From IMG/VR virus record IMGVR_UViG_3300046507_000878, positions 1 to 60,561 of that record: a stretch of 60,561 bases of DNA. The stretch is one strand, 5' to 3'. Positions 15,473-22,405 of the stretch are shown here, one piece after another. This DNA is from a virus. Within the stretch, counting starts at the first letter, position 1; the number at the start of each line of letters is the position of its first letter. The notes beneath the pieces were generated by a model. The model made no database searches and was not told the origin of the DNA. It worked only from the letters and a program-made list of their open reading frames with translations. The position numbers and the translations under genes were made by a program.

Positions 15473-15585
15473 GCTGCATTGGAATGTCGGTCCTGACCAA
15501 GATGCCTAACTACGTCCGCCCGTTCGCATACAAACAGTTGGCCTGGATCAGCTTTTTTCATGGGGCGCCGACATTCCGATGCAGC
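15473..15585. repeat. 18-bp inverted repeat around a 77-bp spacer
   Basis: GCTGCATTGGAATGTCGG at 15,473-15,490 pairs with CCGACATTCCGATGCAGC at 15,568-15,585 (17 of 18). It lies in a gene-free stretch of about 290 bp (15,440-15,726) upstream of the 15,439 gene. The core GCTGCATTGG appears again at 16,784-16,793. It could fold as a long stem in the leftward transcript. Confidence 0.55.
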
Positions 15586-15726
15586 CTCTTTCGAGGTGAT
15601 CGGGAAGGTCTCCAACCTTCTGACGGGGACTCTGATTGTTTACATTGCCGTAGGCCCGTGAAGCGGCAATTCCGGTGAGGCTGACGCCATCCCGCTGCCC
15701 ACTCGCTGAATGGGCAGAAGTGATGC

Positions 15727-15876
15727 TCACCGGCTGAACCGGAACCACATCACCATGCCCAGGAGCAGGCCAGACAGAACGCCTACCAGGTAGGCAATGG
15801 ATACGATGTGTATAGCGCTGGCGGCGACGAGAAGAGCGAAGCCGAGCAGGAGAACGGCAAGTAGGCGGCTGATCAC
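15727..15876 (-). CDS. Small hydrophobic membrane protein, 49 aa
   Basis: GTG start overlapping the stop of the TAXI-type gene by GTGA. Almost the whole chain is hydrophobic, with two membrane segments (LLAVLLLGFALLVAAS, IAYLVGVLSGLLLGMV) and a basic end. Co-translation suggests a partner of the secreted binding protein, but this is inference. Confidence 0.6.
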   Translation of the reverse strand: MISRLLAVLLLGFALLVAASAIHIVSIAYLVGVLSGLLLGMVMWFRFSR

Positions 15877-16757
15877 CGCACCACCTTCACAACACTGTTG
15901 ATCCCCTTGTCGACTGCGCGGCGAACCTTTTTCGCTTCTTCCGGCTGCATGCTTTTCAGGTAATCATTGTGGAACACGATCTGAGCGCGCAGGCAGTAGG
16001 TGTCAGGCTTGCCCATGGTCGATGTTTCCAGGCCGCTCTGGCCTTCCTTGTCGACGGCGCAGTGCGTATACAGCGGATTGTTGTTGGCGTCCTTGGCATC
16101 CTCGAACGAGTTGTCGTTCACCTCGCCGATCATGATCTGCTTACTGAAGTCGGCAGTGATGTCGCTCGGGATCTTCCCGGACCGGCCGATGTACAGCATT
16201 CCGGCGATTTCAATCCGGACACCAGCCTTAGTCACGTAGCCCTGGGCGACTGCTTCAGCAGCGCTGTACCAATCATCAAACTCGACGATGCGCGCGCCTT
16301 CGTAGTCCTTGTCAGTCTTGATCCAATTTCGCACCGTCACTAGGGCACCGGAGCCAGACACAGCGGCGAACGCATACTTGGCGGCAACGCTGTCTTTTTC
16401 CATCTTGCCGAAGTCATCGACACCGGCCTTGCCGTGCAGCCAGTAGATGACCTCCTGATGCGCATCGCTGACCTTCAGGTCGGCAGGCATCGACAGGCTG
16501 ATGACCGCGTCGTTCTGGATTACCGCGATGTCACAGGCGCCGTCCTTCAGCTTCTCGGCGTTCTCGACTGATCCGCCGGTGTTGACCACCTTCACCTCGC
16601 CGCCGTCTTGCTTGGCGATCGTGTTACCGATGCTGGTGCCGAGGCTTTCGTAGAAGCCGCCTTCGCCCCCGGTGCAGAAGCGCAGGGTAGGCGGTGCCGC
16701 GCTGGCGACAGCTGAAACACTCAGCAGTACGGCCAGCAGTAACGCTTTTGATTTCAT
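15873..16757 (-). CDS. TAXI-family solute-binding protein
   Basis: 294 aa with a clear signal peptide (MKSKALLLAVLLSVSAVASA, cut before AP). The mature start (LRFCTGGEGGFYESLGTSIG) matches the glycine-rich opening of TAXI-type TRAP transporter periplasmic binding proteins, which bind small organic anions. NTGGSVENAEKL and CDIAVIQNDA follow the family pattern. The membrane permease subunits are absent, so transport by this protein alone is not possible. It could feed a host transporter or sequester a ligand. Such a cargo gene in a phage early operon is unusual. GAGGAA lies before the ATG. Confidence 0.75.
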   Translation of the reverse strand: MKSKALLLAVLLSVSAVASAAPPTLRFCTGGEGGFYESLGTSIGNTIAKQDGGEVKVVNTGGSVENAEKLKDGACDIAVIQNDAVISLSMPADLKVSDAHQEVIYWLHGKAGVDDFGKMEKDSVAAKYAFAAVSGSGALVTVRNWIKTDKDYEGARIVEFDDWYSAAEAVAQGYVTKAGVRIEIAGMLYIGRSGKIPSDITADFSKQIMIGEVNDNSFEDAKDANNNPLYTHCAVDKEGQSGLETSTMGKPDTYCLRAQIVFHNDYLKSMQPEEAKKVRRAVDKGINSVVKVVR

Positions 16758-16780
16758 GGGTGTTCCTCAGGTTGGGGGAT

Positions 16781-16810
16781 TTCCCAATGCAGCCTGTTGG
16801 CAAGCTGCAT
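16781..16810. repeat. Leader hairpin with GCTGCATTGG core
   Basis: ATGCAGC and GCTGCAT form an inverted repeat with a 10-base loop between the 16,836 and 15,873 genes. The minus-strand text GCTGCATTGG is shared with the repeat at 15,473. Confidence 0.45.
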
Positions 16811-16835
16811 CAGTGAAATGTCCGCGCAGGCTGGG

Positions 16836-17105
16836 TCAGTCTTCTTCCGCATCGAGCATCTTTTCGATGTCTGCCGCTGCGGGCTTCTTCCAGTTCTTGA
16901 TCTGGCCTGTTTCCAGATCGATATCCAGCATCACGTAGTCGCCGTAGTGATCGCCGGGAAAGAAGTCAGGCACGTAGCCTTCAAAGCTTCCAACTGCATC
17001 GCCCTGCGCATCGACCAAGCCTGCGGTGAATCGGTCGCTTACCTTGAGTTGCAACTTGAGCAAGGTCACATCGACCTGGACTGTTTTCTTCTGGTTTATT
17101 TGCAT
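16836..17105 (-). CDS. Hypothetical phage protein, 89 aa
   Basis: The start at 17,105 follows CCGGAGTC; the longer open frame to 17,336 has no ribosome site and runs over the promoter. The sequence is acidic and beta-like (TVQVDVTLLKLQLKVS, YGDYVMLDIDLETGQI). It is the first gene of the leftward operon from the PL-like promoter, so it is the earliest product, in the place of lambda N. I see no arginine-rich N-like motif. Confidence 0.65.
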   Translation of the reverse strand: MQINQKKTVQVDVTLLKLQLKVSDRFTAGLVDAQGDAVGSFEGYVPDFFPGDHYGDYVMLDIDLETGQIKNWKKPAAADIEKMLDAEED

Positions 17106-17336
17106 GCTGCTGACTCCGGTTGATTTCCCGTCTGGCCCTGTCGCCAAGGCCAGCCAGTGAAATCTGTTTTGGTATCGCTTCAGCAAACGGGCCTGCCGAC
17201 ATGTCGAGCAGGGGAGCAAGCTGTATTGCGTACTGTTCCCTGAACTCAATTGCCGTTCGGCGTCAGGGTCTGTCTTCTGGTTTTTAAAGAGCGGCGCGGC
17301 TTTCGCTGCTGGCCGATTATGTGTCGGCATGGGCAA

Positions 17337-17365
17337 AATATAGGTCTACACATATTTGGTGTCAA
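17337..17365 (-). promoter_or_regulatory. PL-like leftward early promoter
   Basis: On the minus strand TTGACA (17,360-17,365), a 17-bp spacer and TATATT (17,337-17,342) make a near-perfect sigma-70 promoter reading towards 17,105. The spacer edge reads AGGTCTAC on the plus strand, close to the AGGTATACC half of the CI operator palindrome at 18,548, which suggests repression by CI. Confidence 0.75.
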
Positions 17366-17398
17366 TGGGTAATCCCATAAAATTAATCGGAGGCGATA

Positions 17399-17420
17399 AA
17401 AAGCCCGCACAAGCGGGCTT
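17399..17420 (-). terminator. Intrinsic terminator after DUF1654 gene
   Basis: AAGCCCGC and GCGGGCTT with a 4-base loop, followed by TTTTT on the minus strand, directly after the DUF1654 stop codon. It separates that transcript from the PL promoter. Confidence 0.75.
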
Positions 17421-17423
17421 CAG

Positions 17424-17675
17424 TCAGATGTCGATATACCTCTTCCAGCCAATACGCACGCACCCTGGTTCCAAGCGTTCGACGGTTATCCCGTCGGTTT
17501 CGTCCAGCTCTCGCAAAACCCTGTCCCAGGCTTCGGGAGATTCTTCCTCGCGCCTTGAGACGTTCGCGGCCTGGTACTTCTGGACCTTGGGATCTGAAAC
17601 GATTTGCTGAATGCGACGTCCCACTTTTTCGTAGGAACTGGGCTCGTAGATGGTGCTGGCACTGGTAGGGGTCAT
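17424..17675 (-). CDS. DUF1654 family protein
   Basis: 83 aa from the ATG at 17,675, which has AAGGAGG; the open frame further upstream is not translated as judged by that site. The block SSYEKVGRRIQQIVSDP...SPEAWDRVLRELDETDGI...VRIGW fits DUF1654, a short pseudomonad family found in prophages and of unknown function. It lies between PL and cI, the place of rexAB in lambda. A LexA box at 17,696-17,711 sits 20 bp upstream, so it should be DNA-damage inducible and silent in the uninduced lysogen. Confidence 0.8.
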   Translation of the reverse strand: MTPTSASTIYEPSSYEKVGRRIQQIVSDPKVQKYQAANVSRREEESPEAWDRVLRELDETDGITVERLEPGCVRIGWKRYIDI

Positions 17676-17695
17676 GTCATCCTCCTTGGTTAATG

Positions 17696-17711
17696 CTGTA
17701 CGAATATACAG
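17696..17711 (-). promoter_or_regulatory. LexA (SOS) box of the DUF1654 gene
   Basis: CTGT-ACGAATAT-ACAG is a perfect CTGT-N8-ACAG LexA palindrome. TATATT inside it on the minus strand could be the -10 element, so LexA binding would block transcription directly. Confidence 0.8.
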
Positions 17712-17799
17712 TAATGACCTTGTACGAAATCGGCAACGCCCTACCGTGCTCTTGTTCGAAATGTGTAAACTTTTCAGGCAGGTCTTTCTTTTTTTGGAC

Positions 17800-17825
17800 A
17801 AAAAAAAGCCCGCTGGTAGGCGGGC
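17800..17825 (-). terminator. Intrinsic terminator after cI
   Basis: GCCCGC (17,808-17,813) and GCGGGC (17,820-17,825) with a 6-base loop and eight T on the minus strand. It ends the cI transcript before the SOS-controlled gene, so the two are independent units. Confidence 0.8.
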
Positions 17826-17855
17826 CGGTCTGTCGATGATCGATCTAATCTGACG

Positions 17856-18509
17856 TCAAAGTTTACCCGTCATGCGGACGGCCACTCCAATGATCCGACA
17901 GTTTTCATCGCACTCGACCATCTTGTAGTCCGGGTTCAAAGGTTTCAAATACCGAATCCCTCCGTCCTCTACGAGCTTTTTGAAAGTCGCCTCGTTGCTG
18001 GCGGGAAGCTTGGCTATCACCAGCTTTCCTGGCTTCACGTCGGCTTCGGTGTCGACAAGGATCATCATTCCTTCGGGAACGCTTGTCCCCGATGGGGCAG
18101 TCATTGAATCGCCTTTTACTTCAAGCCAAAACGCAGGGCCTTTCGAGTCGTAATCAGACAATTCATATCGATCAGAGAAGCCGTCCGGGTATGGCTGAAC
18201 TGCCTCCTCCCAGGAACCGGCGGAGACCCAGCTGATGACAGGATAGCGATAGAGCATCTCAGGCTGGACTACGGACTTGACGTTCGATGGCTCAACAGGC
18301 TCTGAGATCATCTGACCAGCTCCGCTTTCTATCCATATCGCAGAAACCCCACAGGCTTTTGCGATGGAAGCGTTGTAAGAGGAGCGGGCGGATCGACCCC
18401 TTTCGAGGTCCGATATCGATGCCTGGTCGATGCCGACCAGTTTCGCTAATTGCGCTTGGGTGAGGCCGGCGTGGCGCCGTGCGGCCTTGATGCGTTCTTT
18501 ATATTCCAT
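17856..18509 (-). CDS. cI: CI-type repressor with S24 autocleavage domain
   Basis: 217 aa. The N-terminal helix-turn-helix spans about residues 5-60 (LTQAQLAKLVGIDQASISDLERG). The C-terminal LexA/S24 peptidase domain has the Ala97-Gly98 cleavage site in VSAGS, the nucleophile Ser135 in GDSM and the general base Lys177 or 178. RecA-stimulated cleavage would induce the prophage. The GGGAG before the ATG has no spacing, and the predicted PRM start site falls on or next to the ATG, so the mRNA may be leaderless, as for lambda PRM. It is divergent to cro. Confidence 0.92.
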   Translation of the reverse strand: MEYKERIKAARRHAGLTQAQLAKLVGIDQASISDLERGRSARSSYNASIAKACGVSAIWIESGAGQMISEPVEPSNVKSVVQPEMLYRYPVISWVSAGSWEEAVQPYPDGFSDRYELSDYDSKGPAFWLEVKGDSMTAPSGTSVPEGMMILVDTEADVKPGKLVIAKLPASNEATFKKLVEDGGIRYLKPLNPDYKMVECDENCRIIGVAVRMTGKL

Positions 18510-18516
18510 CTCCCGA

Positions 18517-18545
18517 TTATTACTGGTGCTCCCATATCGTTGCAA
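18517..18545 (-). promoter_or_regulatory. PRM-like promoter of cI
   Basis: On the minus strand TTGCAA (18,540-18,545), a 17-bp spacer and TAATAA (18,517-18,522). Seven bases separate the -10 from the A of the cI ATG. Confidence 0.65.
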
Positions 18546-18574
18546 AGAGGTATACCTATGCTCTACGATATGGG
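18531..18574. promoter_or_regulatory. Nested palindromic operator of the cI/cro switch
   Basis: CCCATATCGT (18,531-18,540) and ACGATATGGG (18,565-18,574) are perfect inverted arms. The perfect palindrome AGGTATACCT (18,548-18,557) sits between them, and all three share the same centre (between 18,552 and 18,553). This symmetric array of sites is the likely target of CI and Cro. Confidence 0.75.
18540..18569 (+). promoter_or_regulatory. PR-like promoter of cro
   Basis: TTGCAA (18,540-18,545) and TACGAT (18,564-18,569) with an 18-bp spacer. TTGCAA is self-complementary, so the same hexamer is the -35 element of both PR and PRM. Confidence 0.55.
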
Positions 18575-18596
18575 TATTCACATACGGAGGGGCAGC

Positions 18597-18812
18597 ATGA
18601 ACACCATCTTTAAGGACCTCGTTGCCCACTTCGGGACGCAAGAGGTCACCGCCGAGAAGCTGAAGGTCGATCAAAGCACGGTTTCTGGCTGGGTCCGAGG
18701 TAAGCACGGTATGTCTCCTGTTATTGCCAAGCGGGCTGAAGATTTGACTGCCGGGGCATTCAAAAAAGAAGCCCTATGTCCCGCTTTTCCATGGGCCGAA
18801 ATGGTGGCCTGA
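18597..18812 (+). CDS. cro: Cro-like repressor (YdaS-type)
   Basis: 71 aa. The helix-turn-helix is FGTQEVTAEKLKVDQSTVSGWVRGKHGMSPVIAKRAEDLT (residues about 12-51), typical of YdaS/Cro antirepressor-type proteins. GGAGG lies 6 bases before the ATG. It is the first gene of the rightward early operon and should favour the lytic path by binding the operator array at 18,531-18,574. Confidence 0.85.
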   Translation: MNTIFKDLVAHFGTQEVTAEKLKVDQSTVSGWVRGKHGMSPVIAKRAEDLTAGAFKKEALCPAFPWAEMVA

Positions 18813-18900
18813 GCCGACATCCGTGTCGTTCTGATCCTTGAGAAACATTTTGCAATGCGTGGTGGCAGAGCGCCACGCGAGAAACGATGAGGTTTTCGCA

Positions 18901-19332
18901 ATGGAACATTTTGAGAGAACGCTGCACCGCGAAGTGAAAGCTGATGGCGGTACCGCACTGGCGAAACGTATGGGGGTGAACGAGACGCGCCTGCTGGACT
19001 GCGCCAACCCTAACCGCGAAGCGCACCGGATGAATCTGGAGATGTTCGGACAGGTCCTCACGCATCTTTCAGAAGAGTCCCGCGCAATCGTGCTGGCCTC
19101 GCTGCTGGATGAGTTTGGCTATTCGCTCGTGAAGAAGGAAGTGGCTGCCGTGAAGACCCTGCCTGCTGCTTTGGCCTTCGTGGGAAAGGAGTTCGCTGAT
19201 CTGACCCTCGCTGTGCACAACGCCCTGGAAGACGGTCACGTCACGCAGATTGAAAAGGCCGCGATCTGTAAAGAAATCGCGCATGTGCGCCGCGAGATCG
19301 ATGCCATTGAGGCATCGGTGAAGGTCGCCTGA
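18901..19332 (+). CDS. CII-family phage regulatory protein
   Basis: 143 aa from the ATG at 18,901 (GAGG at 9 bases). The N-terminal block GGTALAKRMGVNETRLLDCANPNREAHRMNLEMF is the phage_CP76/CII-type domain common in pseudomonad prophages; the rest is helical. By analogy it activates lysogenic promoters. It is followed by an intrinsic terminator. Confidence 0.75.
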   Translation: MEHFERTLHREVKADGGTALAKRMGVNETRLLDCANPNREAHRMNLEMFGQVLTHLSEESRAIVLASLLDEFGYSLVKKEVAAVKTLPAALAFVGKEFADLTLAVHNALEDGHVTQIEKAAICKEIAHVRREIDAIEASVKVA

Positions 19333-19348
19333 ATCGCAGGCAATAAAA

Positions 19349-19370
19349 AAGCCGGTGGCTAGACCGGCTT
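19349..19370 (+). terminator. Intrinsic hairpin after the CII-type gene
   Basis: AAGCCGG (19,349-19,355) and CCGGCTT (19,364-19,370) with an 8-base loop and a weak T-tract. A tR1-like early terminator that would limit replication gene expression. Confidence 0.6.
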
Positions 19371-19397
19371 CTTCAACAACACTTGTGAGGTCCGATT

Positions 19398-20138
19398 ATG
19401 CATACCCAGGCCACTCAGAGCAATAGCCCGCCTGATCCGTCAGTTTTCCAAGTTCATCAAACCCTGTCGCGTCAGGTAATGTCGTCCCGCGAGATCGCCG
19501 AGCTGACAGGCAAGGCGCACAAGCACGTTCTCGTAGACATCCGCTCGATGCTGGCCGAGCTCGAAATTGACTCAGCCGAGTTTTCGGCCCAGTACAAGGA
19601 CGGCACCGGCCGCAGCCTTCCATGCTTCAACCTTGATCGCGAACTGACCGACACGCTGTTGACCGGCTACAGCGCCAAGATGCGACTGGCTGTCGTGCGC
19701 CGCTGGCGAGAGCTGGAAGAGCAGGCCGCACCGCGCATCCCCGCGAACTACGCCGAGGCCCTGCAACTGGCCGCCGACCAAGCCCGCGAGAACAGCCGGT
19801 TGCTCGGCGTGATAGAGCTTCAGGCACCGAAGGTAGCCGCCATTAAGCGCTTGGCCGCCGCCGAGGGGGCGATCTGCATCACGGATGCCGCCAAACAGCT
19901 CGGCATACCACCGCACAAGCTCTTCGACTGGATGGAGCAGAACCGCTGGATATTCCGTCGTGGCGGGTCTAAGCGCTGGATCGCCATGCAGCCTCGCATT
20001 CAGTCGGGCTACCTCAAACACAAGGTGACCGCGCTCAAGCCCGACATCGAAACCGGTATCGAGCGTGCTGCGATGCAGCCACTGGTAACTCCCAAGGGTC
20101 TGACCCGCCTTGCTGAAATCTTTCAGGAGCGCGCGTGA
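19398..20138 (+). CDS. Rha/KilAC antirepressor-type regulator
   Basis: 246 aa. The N-terminal Rha-type domain (about residues 15-110) reads VMSSREIAELTGKAHKHVLVDIRSML...CFNLDRELTDTLLTGYSAKMRLAVVRRWRELE. The C-terminal KilAC/ANT domain (about 150-225) reads AICITDAAKQLGIPPHKLFDWMEQNRWIFRRGG. Such proteins work as antirepressors or early regulators. The stop overlaps the next start (TGATG). Confidence 0.85.
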   Translation: MHTQATQSNSPPDPSVFQVHQTLSRQVMSSREIAELTGKAHKHVLVDIRSMLAELEIDSAEFSAQYKDGTGRSLPCFNLDRELTDTLLTGYSAKMRLAVVRRWRELEEQAAPRIPANYAEALQLAADQARENSRLLGVIELQAPKVAAIKRLAAAEGAICITDAAKQLGIPPHKLFDWMEQNRWIFRRGGSKRWIAMQPRIQSGYLKHKVTALKPDIETGIERAAMQPLVTPKGLTRLAEIFQERA

Positions 20139-20887
20139 TGGCTGGCGATTGGATCAAGTTCGAGCTCACCACCTTGGACAAGCCAGAGGTTTGTCAGATC
20201 GCAGACGCGGCGAATATCGACCCAGACGCAGCTGTCGGCAAGCTGATGCGCGTATGGGGCTGGTTCGACCAACAGACAGAAAAAGGTAACGCTCCGAGCG
20301 TTAGCAAAAAGTTACTCGACCGGATGGTGGGCGTTACCGGTTTCTGCGATCACATGAAATCGGTCGGTTGGATGGCCGAGGCTGATGGTGTGATAAGCCT
20401 GCCTCACTTCGAACGACACAATGGCAAGACCGCAAAAAACAGGCTTCTCACGGCCAAGCGCGTTGCGAACCACAAATCTGCTAACGCCAAAGGTAACGCT
20501 TCAACCGTCAGCGATGCGTTACCTAAAGAAGATGTAGAGAAGAATAAAGAACCTCCCTCTGCGCGTGATGCGAAAGATCCTCGCATGCCAAGCGAGATGA
20601 CACTCACATGGACGCCGGACCCCAAAATTCTGAAGACCTACGCGCTGCATCAGAGCGTGGCCATCGACTTGTTCACGGACAACGTCCTGAAGGCTTTCAC
20701 CGGGCATTACGAACCCAAGGGCCAGGTCAACACTGAGGCCGAATGGGTAAGCATGCTGGTCAAGTGGGTTCGTAACGACATCAACCGCGCGGCCGCCTCG
20801 AACGTCAAGCCATTTGCTCCTCGGCAGTCGTCCCAAGATTTCAACGACGACGACACCGACTGGAATGACCTGGGAGTGAGCCAATGA
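20138..20887 (+). CDS. Replication protein with DnaT-like domain
   Basis: 249 aa; AGGAG lies 8 bases before the ATG at 20,138. The N-terminal part (WIKFELTTLDKPEVCQIADAANI...LMRVWGWFDQ) is the winged-helix type seen in phage replication initiators. The C-terminal part (about 150-215; TWTPDPKILKTYALHQSVAIDLF...WVSMLVKWVRND) fits the DnaT ssDNA-binding domain. It probably binds the phage origin or ssDNA and hands over to the P-like helicase loader next to it. Iterated GTTACC words in its own coding region (around 20,286-20,520) are a possible origin signal, but this is weak. Confidence 0.75.
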   Translation: MAGDWIKFELTTLDKPEVCQIADAANIDPDAAVGKLMRVWGWFDQQTEKGNAPSVSKKLLDRMVGVTGFCDHMKSVGWMAEADGVISLPHFERHNGKTAKNRLLTAKRVANHKSANAKGNASTVSDALPKEDVEKNKEPPSARDAKDPRMPSEMTLTWTPDPKILKTYALHQSVAIDLFTDNVLKAFTGHYEPKGQVNTEAEWVSMLVKWVRNDINRAAASNVKPFAPRQSSQDFNDDDTDWNDLGVSQ

Positions 20888-21576
20888 ATAGGGTTGCGAC
20901 CGTCACGTCTGGGTTGTGGGCCAAGGTTCAGTCGGGGCAGTACATCGCGAAGGATGAAGCGCTTCCTGCAGGCGTTCAGGCAGAGCTCAACCGGGAAACC
21001 GCCGTGGTGATCAACGGCCTATTCCGCCAGTTGCGAGCCATCTTCCCGGCGTGGAAGCAGGCTTGGCCGGACATGGCGTCGTACAAGGCCGCGAAGAAGG
21101 AGTGGCTGCAAGCGTTTCTCGAGGCCGGGCTGCGCAGCCTAGATCAGCTGAAGTTCGGCCTGATGGGCGCGCGCCAGTCCGGTAAGGACTTCATCCCGGC
21201 CCCAGGGGTTTTCATCGGCTGGTGCACACCGACTGCTGAGATGCTGGGCTTGCCAACCCTTGAGGCTGCCCATCGCGAGGCTTGCCGCAATGCCCATCCG
21301 TGCATGGCGGGGCAGGGCAAGTGGAGTCATGACGCGGTCTGGCACACCGCGCAAGAGTGCGGCTTCGAGAACCTGAACAAGCTTCAGACGCCGCTCAGCC
21401 TAAAGCTGTTCGAGCGCAACTACGCGATCACCGTGCGCCGGCTGATCGAAGGCCTGCCGCTGAAGAAGATGCCCTTGGCTTTGCCCGCTGAGGTTGCTGC
21501 CCGCCGCACGCCTGAAGTTGGCAACAGCGCCTTGGCCAAGATTCGCGCCATGCGTGCGGGTGGCCATCATGCGTAA
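20884..21576 (+). CDS. P: Lambda P-like replication protein
   Basis: 230 aa. The blocks VINGLFRQLRAIFPAWKQAWPD and ARQSGKDFIPAPGVFIGWCTPTAEMLGLPTLEAAHREA match the replication protein P family, which recruits the host DnaB helicase to the initiator. ATGA overlap with the upstream initiator gene. Confidence 0.85.
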   Translation: MNRVATVTSGLWAKVQSGQYIAKDEALPAGVQAELNRETAVVINGLFRQLRAIFPAWKQAWPDMASYKAAKKEWLQAFLEAGLRSLDQLKFGLMGARQSGKDFIPAPGVFIGWCTPTAEMLGLPTLEAAHREACRNAHPCMAGQGKWSHDAVWHTAQECGFENLNKLQTPLSLKLFERNYAITVRRLIEGLPLKKMPLALPAEVAARRTPEVGNSALAKIRAMRAGGHHA

Positions 21577-21769
21577 CCAGATGCTCGCACCACCAGTTAC
21601 GAGCAATTACCAGTTCGCCGTGTACAGCGGCGCTTACAAGTTCGACCTCACAGCTGAGCCCGAACAGCCTCAGGCGCTATTCGCCGATCAGGAAATAGCG
21701 AAGGCCTATGCCACCGGCAAGTGGCCGACCACCTACGAAGTGATTGACCTCTGGGAGACCTACCCATGA
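21569..21769 (+). CDS. Hypothetical phage protein, 66 aa
   Basis: Overlaps the end of the P-like gene by 8 bp in another frame. Reads FAVYSGAYKFDLTAEPEQPQALF and ends WETYP. Acidic, no motif. It belongs to the run of overlapping nin-region-type genes. Confidence 0.65.
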   Translation: MRNQMLAPPVTSNYQFAVYSGAYKFDLTAEPEQPQALFADQEIAKAYATGKWPTTYEVIDLWETYP

Positions 21770-21879
21770 AGACACTGTTCGCGCTGATCAGCGTGGCTCG
21801 CTGCGCCTGCTCTTTGATGCAGTGCGCCTATTCGCACCAGGTTCCGCCGGCTGAATACCAGTTTGGGGGTGCGTTGTGA
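21766..21879 (+). CDS. Small Cys-rich protein, 37 aa
   Basis: ATGA-coupled to the gene before and GTGA-coupled to the gene after. Reads MKTLFALISVARCACSLMQC at the start, a short signal-like or membrane segment with three Cys. Tight coupling on both sides supports translation. Confidence 0.5.
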   Translation: MKTLFALISVARCACSLMQCAYSHQVPPAEYQFGGAL

Positions 21880-22106
21880 ATTCGCATGTCACGCACACAA
21901 ACACGACCACCCTCAAAGCAACCGTCTCCGAAAGCGAGATAAACGAAGCGCTCTGTGTCCTGCTGGCGAAAAAGCATGGCTACAGCTTGGACAGTGAAAA
22001 CGTCCGCTATCGGGGCTGGCACAGCACTAAAACTTACAACGCCATTCTTTCCCATGTCTGGGAAGTTGAGGTGATTGTCGATCACTCCCGGGAGACCAGT
22101 GCATGA
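21876..22106 (+). CDS. Hypothetical phage protein, 76 aa
   Basis: GTG start within the previous stop (GTGA). SESEINEALCVLLAKKHGYSLDSENVRYRG has the look of small nin-region proteins. No domain recognised. The stop overlaps the next ATG. Confidence 0.6.
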   Translation: MNSHVTHTNTTTLKATVSESEINEALCVLLAKKHGYSLDSENVRYRGWHSTKTYNAILSHVWEVEVIVDHSRETSA

Positions 22107-22405
22107 GGCAATCCAAGCTGACCAAGGCCGCTCGCGGTCGTGACTGCCAGGTGCGCGTACCGGGCGTTTGCAATGGCAACCCGGAAACCACCGTGTTGGC
22201 GCATTTTCGCCTGAGCGGGACTCGCTGCGGCGCCGGTTTGAAGCCGCACGACTTGCAGGCGGCTTGGGCATGCTCCGCCTGTCATGACGCGGTGGACTCG
22301 CGCAGCAAGACTGAATTCAGCCGCGACGAGATCCGCGTGATGCACATGGAAGGCGTCGTGCGCACCATCGACATTCTGATCAGCGAAGGGAAGGTGGCAG
22401 CGTGA
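22103..22405 (+). CDS. YbcO/DUF1364-type nuclease
   Basis: 100 aa. RGRDCQVRVPGVCNGNPETTVLAHFRLSGT and WACSACHDAVD match the YbcO family of small metal-dependent nucleases found in lambdoid nin regions. The Cys pairs (C-x-x-C and C-x-x-C-H) give a zinc site. It probably acts with the RusA gene that follows by ATGA-type overlap in recombination or Holliday-junction processing. Confidence 0.8.
   Translation: MRQSKLTKAARGRDCQVRVPGVCNGNPETTVLAHFRLSGTRCGAGLKPHDLQAAWACSACHDAVDSRSKTEFSRDEIRVMHMEGVVRTIDILISEGKVAA

Larger units (their letters stand above)
17106..17423. other. Non-coding PL leader region
   Basis: 318 bp without a gene. It contains the PL-like promoter (17,337-17,365), an AT-rich patch, and the terminator of the DUF1654 transcript. 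The 230-base leader of the first left gene is long enough to hold an antitermination site, but I cannot point to one with confidence. Confidence 0.5.
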
